From UBA830 sp038146925 (GTDB lineage: Bacteria; Pseudomonadota; Alphaproteobacteria; MPNO01; UBA830), in the NCBI GenBank assembly GCA_038146925.1, contig JAYQSP010000007.1:1-64000 (forward strand): DNA of 64,000 nt, in the 5' to 3' direction. Positions 50,515 through 59,833 of this stretch are shown here, piece after piece. The translations under genes and the position numbers were made by a program. The first letter of the stretch is position 1. Each line of letters opens with the position of its first letter. The notes under the pieces are model-generated. The model was not told the DNA's origin. It searched no databases and worked only from the letters and a program-made list of their open reading frames with translations.

Positions 50515-51894
50515 ATGTCCAGTTACGACTACGATCTGTTTGTCATCGGCGCCGGGTCCGGCGGCGTGCGTGCGTCGCGCATGTCGGCGTCGCACGGGGC
50601 GAAGGTGGCCGTCGCCGAGGAACGCTTTCTCGGCGGCACCTGCGTCAATGTCGGCTGCATCCCGAAGAAGCTGTTTTCCTACGGATCGCACTATCCGCAT
50701 TACGGGCATGAGGCTGCCGCCTATGGCTGGGATTTCGCCGAGCCCACTTTGGACTGGTCGCGCCTGATCGAGAACAAGAACAGGGAAATCGAGCGGCTTA
50801 ACGGGATATACCGCAACCTGCTGAACAACGCGGGCGTCACTCTGTACGAAGCGCGCGCCACACTGGTCGATGCCCACACCCTGGATGTCGGCGGCGAGAA
50901 GGTGACGGTGGACAAGATTCTGATCGCGACCGGCGGCAAGCCGTCGCGCGACGACGCCCCAGGTGCCGAACACGCGATCGTGTCCGACGATGCGTTTTAC
51001 CTTGAAGAACTGCCGAAACGCGTGCTGGTGGCGGGTGGCGGCTACATCGCCGTCGAGTTCGCCGGCATCTTCAACGGCTACGGCGCCGACACCACGCTGA
51101 TCTACCGGCGGGACATGATCCTCCGCGGTTTCGACATCGACGTCCGCAGGCATCTGGCCGCCGAGATGGAAAATAAAGGCGTGAAGTTCATGTGGAACAG
51201 CGTCATCGAGCGGATAGACAAAGTCGGTGGCGGGCTGGACGTCACGTTCAGCGACGGCTCGATGGCGCAGTACGACCAGGTGCTGTACGCCATCGGGCGC
51301 GTCCCCAACACATCCAACATGGGACTTGAAGAGGCCGGCGTCGAGATGACCGACAACGGTGCCATCGTGGTCGACGACTACTACCGGACCAGCGTCGAGA
51401 ATATCTATGCGCTGGGCGACATCATCGACCGTTATCAGCTGACCCCCGTCGCCATCGGGGAGGCGATGAAGCTGGCATCGAACCTGTTCAAGGGCACGAA
51501 CGACAAGATGGATTACGCCGATATCCCGACGGCGGTCTTTTCCGACCCGCCCATCGGCACGGTCGGCCTGACAGAAGAAGATGCACGGGCAAAATATGGC
51601 GAGGTCGATATATACCGCTCTACGTTCCGCGCCCTGAAAGACACCCTGGCCGGTTCGTCGGAGCAGACGATGATGAAACTGATTGTCGACCGCGCATCAG
51701 ATCGCGTGGTTGGCTGCCACATGGTGGGACCCGACGCGGGCGAAATTACGCAGGGTCTCGGGATCGCGCTGAAATGCGGCGCCACCAAGGCGCAGTTCGA
51801 TGCGACGGTCGGTATCCATCCGACGGCGGCGGAGGAATTCGTAACGATGCGCGAACCCGTGCCCCAACCGGAAGCCGCCGCCGCGGCCGAGTAA
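50515..51894 (+). CDS. gor: Glutathione-disulfide reductase
   Basis: 459 residues. FAD motif YDLFVIGAGSGGVRASR; redox-active pair Cys43 and Cys48 in GGTCVNVGCIPKK; NADPH motif VLVAGGGYIAVEFAGIFNGYG; FAD second motif IYALGDI; and the C-terminal dimer-interface GIHPTAAEEFVTMRE with the catalytic His-Glu pair. Reduces GSSG with NADPH. The stop is immediately next to the stop of the convergent kinase gene, with no spacer (51894/51895). Confidence 0.95.
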   Translation: MSSYDYDLFVIGAGSGGVRASRMSASHGAKVAVAEERFLGGTCVNVGCIPKKLFSYGSHYPHYGHEAAAYGWDFAEPTLDWSRLIENKNREIERLNGIYRNLLNNAGVTLYEARATLVDAHTLDVGGEKVTVDKILIATGGKPSRDDAPGAEHAIVSDDAFYLEELPKRVLVAGGGYIAVEFAGIFNGYGADTTLIYRRDMILRGFDIDVRRHLAAEMENKGVKFMWNSVIERIDKVGGGLDVTFSDGSMAQYDQVLYAIGRVPNTSNMGLEEAGVEMTDNGAIVVDDYYRTSVENIYALGDIIDRYQLTPVAIGEAMKLASNLFKGTNDKMDYADIPTAVFSDPPIGTVGLTEEDARAKYGEVDIYRSTFRALKDTLAGSSEQTMMKLIVDRASDRVVGCHMVGPDAGEITQGLGIALKCGATKAQFDATVGIHPTAAEEFVTMREPVPQPEAAAAAE

Positions 51895-53088
51895 TCAGGT
51901 TTCCGTCGGGGTTGCTTCCCGCGTCGCGGATGCAGTCGCGCCAAGCACGCGGCTGACTGGAAGGATGATAGACGCCGTCGTCCCGGTCCCGGGTTCGGAC
52001 CGAATTTCCAGCCTGCCGCCATGGAGCTGCAGCAGCGCCCTGGTGATCGACACGCCGAGTCCCGTGCCTTCGTGATTTCGCGACAGACTGTTATCCGCCT
52101 GCCGGAAGGGTTCGAAGATCGCGATGACGTCTTCTTTGGTCATGCCGATTCCGGTGTCGGTGATGGAGATTTCGAGATCTCCGTTATTTCTTTCCATCGT
52201 TGCCAGATATATTCCGCCTTCATCGGTAAAGTTGATTGCGTTACGCAGGATGTTGTTCAGCACCCGGACGATAACGTTGTGATCGCCCAGGATCCTGGGG
52301 GCGTTCAGCGCCGCCCGCACATCCAGCGTGAGCGATTTTTCCGAGGCGGCCGTCGCATATTTCGTTTTCAGGTCGGCAAACAGCCGGTTCAGGTCGATCT
52401 CCGATTCATCGAGCTGCACGCGGCCGGCTTCCAGATTGGCCATCTCCAGCACATCGTTGACGGTATTGAGAAGCCGATGGCCGCTGAAGTGAATGTCGTC
52501 GAGAAATTCCGCTTCCTGGGCGCCCCAGTCGTTTGCGATTCCCTGGTCCCGCAAATGGCCGGAGAAACCGATAATTGCGTTCAGCGGGGTACGCAGCTCG
52601 TGCCCCATATTGGCCAGCAGCATTGATTTCGCCCGGCTGGCCTTCTCGGCTTCGTCACGTGCTTTCACCAGGTCCAGTTCCATTGCCGCGGACCGCAGCG
52701 CGAACTGCAACCGATACCCGAGCAGGGGCCAGACGATGGGTTTGCCGATGAAGTCCGAGGCGCCGGCTTCGAAGCCTGTCTCGATGGATTCCAGATCTTC
52801 AAGCGCGGTGACGATGACGACGGACGTCCGGTTAAGTTCCGCATCGGCGCGAATTTCGCGACAGACGTCGTACCCGTTCATTCCCGGCATCATCACGTCC
52901 AGCAGGATCAGATCCGGCCGGATGTCCCGGGCCTTCTCAAGGCCGTTCTCGCCGTCTTCCGCTTCTTCTACCCGGTATCCCCGCTGCTCTAGGGCCTCGC
53001 GGCATAAAAGGCGCTGCGTCGGATCGTCGTCGACGACCAGGATCAGTCCGTTCTTGCCGATGAAAGTGTTCCCGTCCATGTCAGGCAC
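51895..53088 (-). CDS. Response-regulator / histidine-kinase hybrid (REC-HisKA-HATPase), soluble
   Basis: 397 residues. An N-terminal receiver domain (ILVVDDDPTQRLLCREALEQ near residue 15; phospho-acceptor Asp in LILLDVMMPGMNGYD near residue 62; GKPI lysine), a linker helix, then HisKA with NMGHELRTPLNAIIGF near residue 165, and HATPase_c with NNILRNAINF, ITDTGIGM and HEGTGLGVSITRALLQLHGG. No membrane segment or output domain. The ATG lies within the end of the upstream gene (8-base overlap), so the two are coupled and likely form one phosphorelay. Confidence 0.93.
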   Translation of the reverse strand: MPDMDGNTFIGKNGLILVVDDDPTQRLLCREALEQRGYRVEEAEDGENGLEKARDIRPDLILLDVMMPGMNGYDVCREIRADAELNRTSVVIVTALEDLESIETGFEAGASDFIGKPIVWPLLGYRLQFALRSAAMELDLVKARDEAEKASRAKSMLLANMGHELRTPLNAIIGFSGHLRDQGIANDWGAQEAEFLDDIHFSGHRLLNTVNDVLEMANLEAGRVQLDESEIDLNRLFADLKTKYATAASEKSLTLDVRAALNAPRILGDHNVIVRVLNNILRNAINFTDEGGIYLATMERNNGDLEISITDTGIGMTKEDVIAIFEPFRQADNSLSRNHEGTGLGVSITRALLQLHGGRLEIRSEPGTGTTASIILPVSRVLGATASATREATPTET

Positions 53089-53842
53089 TCTCCCTGACGC
53101 TGCGATCGGCTTCGGTGACTTCTTTCAAGGCGGCCGCAACTTTTCCGAACAGGTCGAACACGTCTTCCGACAGCGTTCCGCAGGTATGCAAATCTTCTTC
53201 CCTCGCCGCCAGTTCGAGTTCGCGGAACAACTGCGACAGCGACAAGGCGGCGACGTTCGCCGCGGCGGTCTTCAAACCATGAGCGATCAGCGCAATCCCC
53301 GGTGCGTCTTCGTTTGCGAGATGTCCTTTCAGCCCTTCCAGCTGATCCGGCGTCGTGTCCAGGAAAATGCCGGCGACCTTGCGGAAGATGCGGTCCTCTC
53401 CCGATGCGTCCATGGCGCGGAGCTGATCTATGGTCGCCGGGTCCAGAAGGCCTTGGTCTTTTGTAACTGTTTTCCCGGCCGCGCGGATATCGGCTTGTGG
53501 GGCGGGCAGGGCAACAGCATCGCTCCCGATCCAGCGCTCCATAATCGGTACGATGTCCTTGCGGGTGTAGGGTTTGGACAGAAAGTCGTCCATCCCGGCG
53601 AGGATGCATTTTTCGCGATCTTCCTGGAACGCATGGGCGGTTGCCGCAATGATCGGTACGCGATCGCTGCCGAGCCGGCCCTCGTATTTGACGATTCCGT
53701 CCACAACCGCACGTGTTCCGAACCAGCAGGCAAACAACGACGCGATGGCAAGCAGTGTCGCGGTCGCCACCAGCGACCGGGTCAGCTGATCGCCCAGCCG
53801 CCGGAAGGCGGGTGTGTCGATTGTGCGATCTTCGGGGCCCAT
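53081..53842 (-). CDS. Membrane-anchored fragmentary REC plus HPt protein (hybrid-kinase deletion product)
   Basis: 253 residues. A short N-terminus with a membrane helix (LVATATLLAIASLFACWFGT, residues ~24-43) is followed, with no sensor, HisKA or HATPase part, by only the second half of a receiver domain (VPIIAATAHAFQEDREKCIL then AGMDDFLSKPY; the phospho-acceptor Asp half is missing). The C-terminus is an HPt domain (residues ~140-240) with the phospho-His in IALIAHGLKTAAANV. The order TM, REC end, HPt matches the two ends of a BarA-like hybrid kinase with its middle removed. The HPt may still act with the downstream kinase. Confidence 0.8.
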   Translation of the reverse strand: MGPEDRTIDTPAFRRLGDQLTRSLVATATLLAIASLFACWFGTRAVVDGIVKYEGRLGSDRVPIIAATAHAFQEDREKCILAGMDDFLSKPYTRKDIVPIMERWIGSDAVALPAPQADIRAAGKTVTKDQGLLDPATIDQLRAMDASGEDRIFRKVAGIFLDTTPDQLEGLKGHLANEDAPGIALIAHGLKTAAANVAALSLSQLFRELELAAREEDLHTCGTLSEDVFDLFGKVAAALKEVTEADRSVRESA

Positions 53843-54155
53843 GAGTCTGGGGCGCCTCCGGATTATTCAGGTGGCCCCGGTTCTAGGCATTTTCGGTTAA
53901 TCTTCGCCTAATTTCCGCTGTTTTAGCATTTGCTCGCCGTGCGACGGCTTTCGTCAGCTTCCCGCCTTTATCTGGATTGTGCATTCGGCAGTTCCGGAAA
54001 CGGCCGGCAGTATCTGAGCAGGCTGGCGCAATCCCGCGCAAGCGGAGAAAGAACCAAGCTCGGTTTTGCTGGAACAAGCTCGGTTTTGCTGGAAAAAGCG
54101 CCATAAACCGCGTATATGCGAGCCTCATAACACGATTGATTTAGAGAGGATGGCC
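53843..54155. other. Intergenic region between the phosphorelay genes and the DAHP synthase
   Basis: 313 bp between divergent genes, holding both promoters. No gene supported. It contains a perfect 20-bp tandem direct repeat (54055-54094) and a weak TATATG at 54113-54118 that could be the DAHP synthase -10 box. A minus-strand frame at 53883-54128 has no recognisable sequence. Confidence 0.5.
54055..54094. repeat. Two-copy 20-bp tandem direct repeat
   Basis: CAAGCTCGGTTTTGCTGGAA occurs twice in exact head-to-tail array (54055-54074, 54075-54094), ~60 bp before the DAHP synthase start. No spacers, so it is not a CRISPR. It may be a recent slippage duplication or a duplicated operator in the promoter region. 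Confidence 0.9.
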
Positions 54156-55547
54156 ATGTCGGGGAACTGGTCGCCCGAAAGCTGGCGAAACAAGCCTGTC
54201 GTTCAGGTGCCTGAATATCCGGACGCCGGCTCGCTGAAGGCCGCCGAGGACAGGCTCAGGAACTATCCGCCGCTGGTCTTCGCCGGCGAGGCGCGGAATT
54301 TACGCGCACAGCTCGCCGACGTAGCGGAAGGCAGGGGCTTTCTCCTGCAGGGTGGCGATTGCGCCGAGAGCTTTGCCGAGTTCCATCCGAACAATATCCG
54401 CGATACCTTCCGCGTTCTGCTGCAGATGGCGGTTGTCCTGACGTTTGCGTCGGGCAAGCCGGTCGTCAAGGTCGGGCGTCTCGCCGGGCAGTTTGCCAAG
54501 CCGCGGTCGTCCGACGTCGAGGAACAGAACGGCGTGACGCTGCCGAGTTACCGGGGCGACATGGTCAACGACATGGCGTTTTCGGAAGAAGGGCGCATGC
54601 CTGACCCCGAGCGCATGGTGCAGGTCTACAACCAGTCGGCGGCGACGCTGAACCTGCTGCGGGCGTTCGCCCAGGGCGGATACGCCAATCTGCAGGAAGT
54701 TCACCGCTGGAATCTCGAGTTCGTGTCGTCGGGCGAGCAGGCGCAGAAATACGCTGAACTTGCGGACCGCATCGACGAGGCGATGACGTTCATGGCCGCC
54801 TGCGGCCTGACGCCGGACGCAGCGCCTCAGCTGCGGGAGACGGATTTTTACACCAGCCATGAAGCTCTTCTGCTGGGCTACGAAGAAGCCATGACCCGTG
54901 TCGATTCCACGTCCGGCGACTGGTACGATACATCTGCGCACATGCTCTGGATCGGCGACCGGACGCGTCAGCTGGACAGCGGCCATGTCGAATTCATGCG
55001 CGGAATCGCAAACCCCATCGGCCTGAAAACCGGGCCGTCGCAGACGCCGGACGACCTGCTGAAGCTGATCGATGCGCTGAACCCTAACAACGATCCGGGC
55101 CGGCTCGTCCTGATCAGCCGGATGGGGCATGACAAGGTCGAAGACATTCTCCCGGATCTGGTGCGCGCCGTCTCTCGCGAAGGCAGGAACGTCGTCTGGA
55201 CGTGTGATCCCATGCACGGCAATACGATCAAGGCGCAAAGCGGTTACAAAACGCGTCCGTTCGACCAGATTTTGCAGGAAGTGCGGGGATTTTTCGCGGT
55301 ACACGAGGCCGAGGGCACGCACGCCGGCGGCGTCCATATCGAGCTGACCGGCCAGAACGTGACCGAATGCACTGGTGGCGCGCAGGCAATCACGGACGAA
55401 GGTCTGTCGGACCGCTATCACACCCACTGCGACCCGCGGCTGAATGCCTCGCAGTCGCTAGAGCTGGCGTTCCTGGTCGGAGAGCATCTGAAAGCAAAAC
55501 GCGATAGCGCCCGCCAGGCCGGTTCGGCGCGAGAGGCCGCCGAATAG
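54156..55547 (+). CDS. 3-deoxy-7-phosphoheptulonate synthase, class II
   Basis: 463 residues from the ATG at 54156; AGAGAGG lies 6 bases upstream, while the ATG at 54150 has no room for a ribosome site. Class II (plant/Mycobacterium type) DAHP synthase signatures: WSPESWRNKPVVQVPEYPD at the start, LLQGGDCAESFAEF near residue 68, KVGRLAGQFAKPRS near residue 108, WTCDPMHGNTI, and GGVHIELTGQNVTEC. It joins PEP and erythrose-4-phosphate in the first step of aromatic biosynthesis. Downstream nadE begins 14 bp later. Confidence 0.96.
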   Translation: MSGNWSPESWRNKPVVQVPEYPDAGSLKAAEDRLRNYPPLVFAGEARNLRAQLADVAEGRGFLLQGGDCAESFAEFHPNNIRDTFRVLLQMAVVLTFASGKPVVKVGRLAGQFAKPRSSDVEEQNGVTLPSYRGDMVNDMAFSEEGRMPDPERMVQVYNQSAATLNLLRAFAQGGYANLQEVHRWNLEFVSSGEQAQKYAELADRIDEAMTFMAACGLTPDAAPQLRETDFYTSHEALLLGYEEAMTRVDSTSGDWYDTSAHMLWIGDRTRQLDSGHVEFMRGIANPIGLKTGPSQTPDDLLKLIDALNPNNDPGRLVLISRMGHDKVEDILPDLVRAVSREGRNVVWTCDPMHGNTIKAQSGYKTRPFDQILQEVRGFFAVHEAEGTHAGGVHIELTGQNVTECTGGAQAITDEGLSDRYHTHCDPRLNASQSLELAFLVGEHLKAKRDSARQAGSAREAAE

Positions 55548-55561
55548 GCCGCTCGCCCTGG

Positions 55562-57238
55562 ATGACAGATACACTCAACATCGCGCTGGCCCAGTTGAAC
55601 CCGGTTGTCGGCGATATCGCCGGCAATGTCGACCGATTGCGCCAGACCCGCGCCCAGGCGGCGGAAGCGGGGGCGGACCTGGTGGTGACAAGCGAACTGG
55701 TCGTGTGCGGATACCCGCCGGAGGATCTGGTCTTTCGGCCGATCGTCAACGACACCGTTCAGACCGAGATCGAGGCGCTGGCCGCGGAAACCGCCGATGG
55801 CGGTCCTGCTATACTGATCGGCGCGCCGTGGCGCGAAGAGGGGGGGCTCTATAACGCGGCGTTGTTGCTGGATGGCGGCGAAATCGCAGCTGTCCGGTTC
55901 AAGCACGATCTGCCCAATTACGGCGTTTTCGACGAAAAGCGCGTGTTCAAGGCCGGTCCGTTGCCCGGTCCGGTCAATTTTCGGGGCGTGCGGCTGGGGG
56001 TGATGGTCTGCGAAGACATGTGGACCGACGAGGTTGCCGAATGTCTGGAGGAATCTGGCGCGGAAATGCTCGTCGTCCTGAACGGATCGCCATACCAGCA
56101 GGACAAGTGGGACACGCGGCTCAATTTGGCGGTCGCGCGCGCGACTGAATGCCGGATGCCGCTGATTTACGTGAACCAGGTCGGAGGCCAGGACGAACTG
56201 GTCTTTGACGGAGCGTCGTTCGTACTCGGCGCGGATGCGTCGCTGCGCGTGCAGCTGCCGGCCTGGGAGGAGAGCATCGCGCACACGCACTGGACTCGCG
56301 GCGGAGACGGCTGGGCTTGCGCCGACGGCGACAAGAGCCCGCCGCCCGACGGCGACACGGCAATCTATTCCGCGATGGTCCTCGGACTGAAAGACTACGT
56401 GGAGAAGAGCGGATTTCCCGGCGTTATCATCGGCATGTCCGGCGGTATCGATTCCGCGCTGACCGCGGCTGTCGCCGTTGACGCGTTGGGGTCGGACCGG
56501 GTCCACTGCGTCATGATGCCGTCGCCCTATACCTCGCAGGAAAGCCTCGACGATGCGGCGGAGGCCTGCCGCCTGTTGGGCGTACGCCTGGATTCGATCT
56601 CCATCGAGCCGGCCATGGGTGCGTTCGAAGAAATGCTGGCCGATGCCTTTGCCGGCACAGAGGCGGATACCACCGAAGAAAACATCCAGGCCCGGTCGCG
56701 CGGGCTGGCGCTGATGGCGTTGTCCAACAAGACGGGATCGATGGTGGTGTCGACCGGCAACAAATCAGAAATGTCGGTCGGCTATGCGACGCTCTACGGC
56801 GATATGTGCGGCGGGTATTCGGTGCTGAAGGACGTTTACAAGACCAAGGTCTTCCAGCTGTGCCACTGGCGTAACGAAAATCGCCCCGAACACGTGCTCG
56901 GACCGGACGGGCCGGTGGTGCCGGAAAACATCATCGCCAAACCGCCGACCGCCGAACTGAAGCACGACCAGAAGGACGAAGACAGTCTGCCGCCCTACGA
57001 TCAGCTCGACGCGATTCTCGAAGGGCTGAACGAGCAGGATCTCAGCATCGACGACGTGGTGGCCGAAGGCCATGACCGGGAACTGGTACTGCGCGTCTGG
57101 CGCATGCTTCTCGGCGCCGAATACAAACGGCGTCAGGCCCCGCTGGGCGTAAAGATCACCGGCCGGTCGTTTGGCCGCGACCGCCGCTACCCCATCGTGA
57201 ACGCGTTCCGCGGCCGGGAAAACCCTTCAGGGGCATAA
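55562..57238 (+). CDS. nadE: NAD+ synthase, glutamine-dependent
   Basis: 558 residues. N-terminal nitrilase-fold glutaminase domain with a Glu-Lys-Cys triad: TSELVVCGYPPEDLVF (Glu), FKHDLPNYGVFDE (Lys), VMVCEDMW (Cys). C-terminal synthetase with the PP-loop IIGMSGGIDSALTAAVAVDA near residue 290 and MVVSTGNKSEMSVGYATLYGD. It amidates nicotinic acid adenine dinucleotide using ammonia tunnelled from glutamine. It follows the DAHP synthase by 14 bp, so may be cotranscribed, and cimA follows 73 bp later. Confidence 0.96.
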   Translation: MTDTLNIALAQLNPVVGDIAGNVDRLRQTRAQAAEAGADLVVTSELVVCGYPPEDLVFRPIVNDTVQTEIEALAAETADGGPAILIGAPWREEGGLYNAALLLDGGEIAAVRFKHDLPNYGVFDEKRVFKAGPLPGPVNFRGVRLGVMVCEDMWTDEVAECLEESGAEMLVVLNGSPYQQDKWDTRLNLAVARATECRMPLIYVNQVGGQDELVFDGASFVLGADASLRVQLPAWEESIAHTHWTRGGDGWACADGDKSPPPDGDTAIYSAMVLGLKDYVEKSGFPGVIIGMSGGIDSALTAAVAVDALGSDRVHCVMMPSPYTSQESLDDAAEACRLLGVRLDSISIEPAMGAFEEMLADAFAGTEADTTEENIQARSRGLALMALSNKTGSMVVSTGNKSEMSVGYATLYGDMCGGYSVLKDVYKTKVFQLCHWRNENRPEHVLGPDGPVVPENIIAKPPTAELKHDQKDEDSLPPYDQLDAILEGLNEQDLSIDDVVAEGHDRELVLRVWRMLLGAEYKRRQAPLGVKITGRSFGRDRRYPIVNAFRGRENPSGA

Positions 57239-57311
57239 CCGTTTACGCATCCGGCGGCTTCTGATAGGAGTTCCCGGCTTTTAATCCGAATTCGGCAAGA
57301 CAATCAGGGCT

Positions 57312-58913
57312 ATGGCGGAAAACGACAACCGCATTTATCTGTTCGATTCCACGCTGCGTGACGGCGCGCAGACGCAGGGCGTCGATTTTTCCGTCGCCGA
57401 CAAGACGGCAATGGCGCGGGCTCTCGACGGTCTCGGCATCGATTACGTCGAAGGCGGCTGGCCGGGTGCGAACCCGACCGACGACGCCTTTTTCCGCGAA
57501 CCTCCGAAACTGAGCCGGGCGAAATTCACCGCGTTCGGCATGACGCGCCGGCCCGGACGCTCGGTGGAGAACGACCCCGGCCTCGCCGCGCTGTTCGATG
57601 TCGAACCGGCGGCGGTGTGCATGGTGGGCAAGACATGGGACTATCATGTCGACGTCGCGCTGGAGATTCCGCGCGAGGAGAACGTCGAGATGATCGCCGA
57701 CTCGGTGGCTTACGGAAAGAAGCGCATCGGCGAAGCGCTGTTCGACGCCGAACATTTCTTCGACGGTTACAAGGCCAATCCGGATTACGCGCTGTCCTGC
57801 GTAAAAGCCGCGTATGAAGCCGGCGCACGCTGGGTGGTGCTGTGCGATACAAACGGTGGCACACTGCCGCACGAAATCGACCGAATTATCCGGGAAGTGA
57901 CCGAACACGTGCCCGGTACGCATCTCGGCATCCATTGCCACAACGACACCGAAAACGCCGTCGCCAATTCGCTGGCGGCGGTGAACGCCGGCGCGCGACA
58001 GATACAGGGAACGCTCAACGGGCTGGGCGAGCGTTGCGGCAACGCCAATCTGACCGCCATCATCCCCAACCTGATGCTGAAGATGGGCTTCGAGACCGGT
58101 CTCGGCGACGACGACCTGAAACAACTGACCCATGTGTCGCGGGTGCTTGACGAACGGCTCAACCGCCCGCCGGCGCGCAACGCCGCCTATGTCGGCGAAT
58201 CCGCTTTCGCGCACAAGGGCGGGCTGCACGTCTCCGCGGTCGAAAAGGACCCGGCGACCTACGAACATATCGACCCGGCGTCGGTCGGCAACGAACGCCA
58301 TATCGTGGTGTCGGACCAATCCGGCCGATCCAACATCCTCGCCCGTTTCCGGGAGATCGGCATGGACATCGATGCCAAGCATCCCAAGGTGCCGCGGCTG
58401 CTTGAACTGGTGAAGGAACGCGAGTTCGAGGGCTATGCCTATGACGGGGCCGAGGCCAGTTTCGAGCTGCTCGCGCGGCGCACGCTGGAAGACGTGCCGG
58501 ATTACTACACGCTGCATTCTTTCCGGGTGCTTGACGAACGGCGCTGGAACGCGCGCGGGGATCTGGTGACGATTTCGGAAGCGACCGTAAAGGTAGACGT
58601 CGGTTCCGAACATCACATGGCGGTGGCGGAAGGCAACGGGCCGGTCAACGCGCTCGACAACGCGCTCGGCAAGGTTTTGCTGGCAAGCTATCCGGAACTC
58701 GATGACATGCGTCTGGTGGACTACAAGGTGCGCATCCTGACGCCCGGCGACGGCACCGGCGCGATCACTCGCGTGATGATCGAAAGCGCCGACGGGCAGG
58801 ACCGGCGCTGGTCCTGCGTCGGGCTGTCGACCAATATCATCGACGCCTCCTACAACGCGCTGCAGGAATCGATCTCCTACAAGCTGCACCGCGACGGCGC
58901 CCGGGCCGCGTGA
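57312..58913 (+). CDS. cimA: (R)-citramalate synthase
   Basis: 533 residues. HMGL-like TIM barrel that opens IYLFDSTLRDGAQTQGVDFS (metal and catalytic Arg/Asp) and includes GARWVVLCDTNGGTLPHEID and LGIHCHNDTENAVANSLAAV (His-x-His). The C-terminal LeuA-dimer domain (from about residue 400) is present. The VEGGWPGANPTDDAFF segment marks the CimA branch rather than LeuA. It condenses pyruvate and acetyl-CoA, giving isoleucine without threonine. Its stop overlaps the GTG of trmJ by 4 bases. Confidence 0.93.
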   Translation: MAENDNRIYLFDSTLRDGAQTQGVDFSVADKTAMARALDGLGIDYVEGGWPGANPTDDAFFREPPKLSRAKFTAFGMTRRPGRSVENDPGLAALFDVEPAAVCMVGKTWDYHVDVALEIPREENVEMIADSVAYGKKRIGEALFDAEHFFDGYKANPDYALSCVKAAYEAGARWVVLCDTNGGTLPHEIDRIIREVTEHVPGTHLGIHCHNDTENAVANSLAAVNAGARQIQGTLNGLGERCGNANLTAIIPNLMLKMGFETGLGDDDLKQLTHVSRVLDERLNRPPARNAAYVGESAFAHKGGLHVSAVEKDPATYEHIDPASVGNERHIVVSDQSGRSNILARFREIGMDIDAKHPKVPRLLELVKEREFEGYAYDGAEASFELLARRTLEDVPDYYTLHSFRVLDERRWNARGDLVTISEATVKVDVGSEHHMAVAEGNGPVNALDNALGKVLLASYPELDDMRLVDYKVRILTPGDGTGAITRVMIESADGQDRRWSCVGLSTNIIDASYNALQESISYKLHRDGARAA

Positions 58914-59674
58914 CGGAAAGACAGCGTTCCGTGACAACCTCGACGCCGCCCGCCATTATCCTGGTGCGCCCCACGCTGGGCGAAAACATCGGCGCCGCCG
59001 CGCGCGCGATGATGAATTTCGGGCTGTCCGAAATGCGGCTCGTCGAACCGAAAGGCGACTGGCCCAACCAGAAAGCGATCAACACCGCGTCGGGTGCCGA
59101 ACGCATTCTCGAAGAAGCGAAGATCTACGACACCACGCAGGAAGCCGTCGCCGATCTGCAGCGCCTGTATGCGACCACGGCGCGGGTCCGCGACATGGAA
59201 AAACCGGTGCTGGCGCCGCGTGCCCTGGCCGACACACTGCATGCGAACGCCGCGAAGGGCGAAAAATCAGGCATTCTGTTCGGGCGCGAAGCCAAGGGGC
59301 TGCATAACGACGATGTAGCTATTTCGGATGCCATCATCATGGTTCCCGTGAACCCGGAACACCGGTCGATCAACCTGGCGCAATGCGTGCTGCTGATCGG
59401 CTACGAATGGTTCCAGGCGACCGCGCCGGAAACGCTGGACGAAGTCACCCGCAAGGGCGGGCAGGCGGCGTCGCAGCACGAACTTATGGGCTTTTTCGAG
59501 CATCTGGAGACCGAACTCGACGATTGCGGGTTCCTGTTTCCGCCGGAAAAGCGCCCGCGCATGGTGCGCAACATCCGCAATATCTTCACCCGCGCGGGCC
59601 TCAGCGACCAGGAAGTGAAGACGTTACGCGGCATCGTTGCCGGGCTTTCCCGGCCGCGGGACAGGAGTCGTTAA
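58910..59674 (+). CDS. trmJ: tRNA (cytidine/uridine-2'-O-)-methyltransferase TrmJ
   Basis: 254 residues, GTG start overlapping the cimA stop by 4 bases. SPOUT-class enzyme: PAIILVRPTLGENIGAAARA at the N-terminus (motif 1), GILFGREAKGLHNDDVAISD (motif 2) and MVPVNPEHRSINLAQCVLLI (motif 3, the SAM-binding knot). Methylates the ribose at position 32 of tRNA anticodon loops. The C-terminal extension (LETELDDCGFLFPPEKRP onward) is typical for TrmJ. Confidence 0.94.
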   Translation: MTERQRSVTTSTPPAIILVRPTLGENIGAAARAMMNFGLSEMRLVEPKGDWPNQKAINTASGAERILEEAKIYDTTQEAVADLQRLYATTARVRDMEKPVLAPRALADTLHANAAKGEKSGILFGREAKGLHNDDVAISDAIIMVPVNPEHRSINLAQCVLLIGYEWFQATAPETLDEVTRKGGQAASQHELMGFFEHLETELDDCGFLFPPEKRPRMVRNIRNIFTRAGLSDQEVKTLRGIVAGLSRPRDRSR

Positions 59675-59692
59675 CGCCCGCCGCTATTTCTT

Positions 59693-59720
59693 TTGACATG
59701 CAGGCGTCGATGCATATACT
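59693..59720 (+). promoter_or_regulatory. Sigma-70 promoter of rpsD
   Basis: TTGACA (59693-59698) and TATACT (59715-59720) with a 16-bp spacer, near the full consensus. It begins ~20 bp after the trmJ stop, leaving an rpsD leader of ~105 bases in which S4 autoregulation could occur. Confidence 0.85.
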
Positions 59721-59833
59721 CCGCCGCCATTCCCGGGAATGTGGATGATGCCGCAATCAGGCAGCTTCCCGCCGCCAGCAAGGTCTGGAACCGGACTACC
59801 GGGACAAATAGAGAGAACAAAGGAGACAGCGCC

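Noticed and set aside
48951..50516. 521-codon minus-strand open frame opposite gabD
   Set aside because: Arg/Asp/His-rich translation with no family pattern, exactly antisense to a clear aldehyde dehydrogenase.
54055..54094. Possible CRISPR array
   Set aside because: Only two copies with no spacer between them, and no cas genes in the window.
57243..58937. 564-codon minus-strand open frame opposite cimA
   Set aside because: Antisense to cimA; composition typical of a shadow frame.
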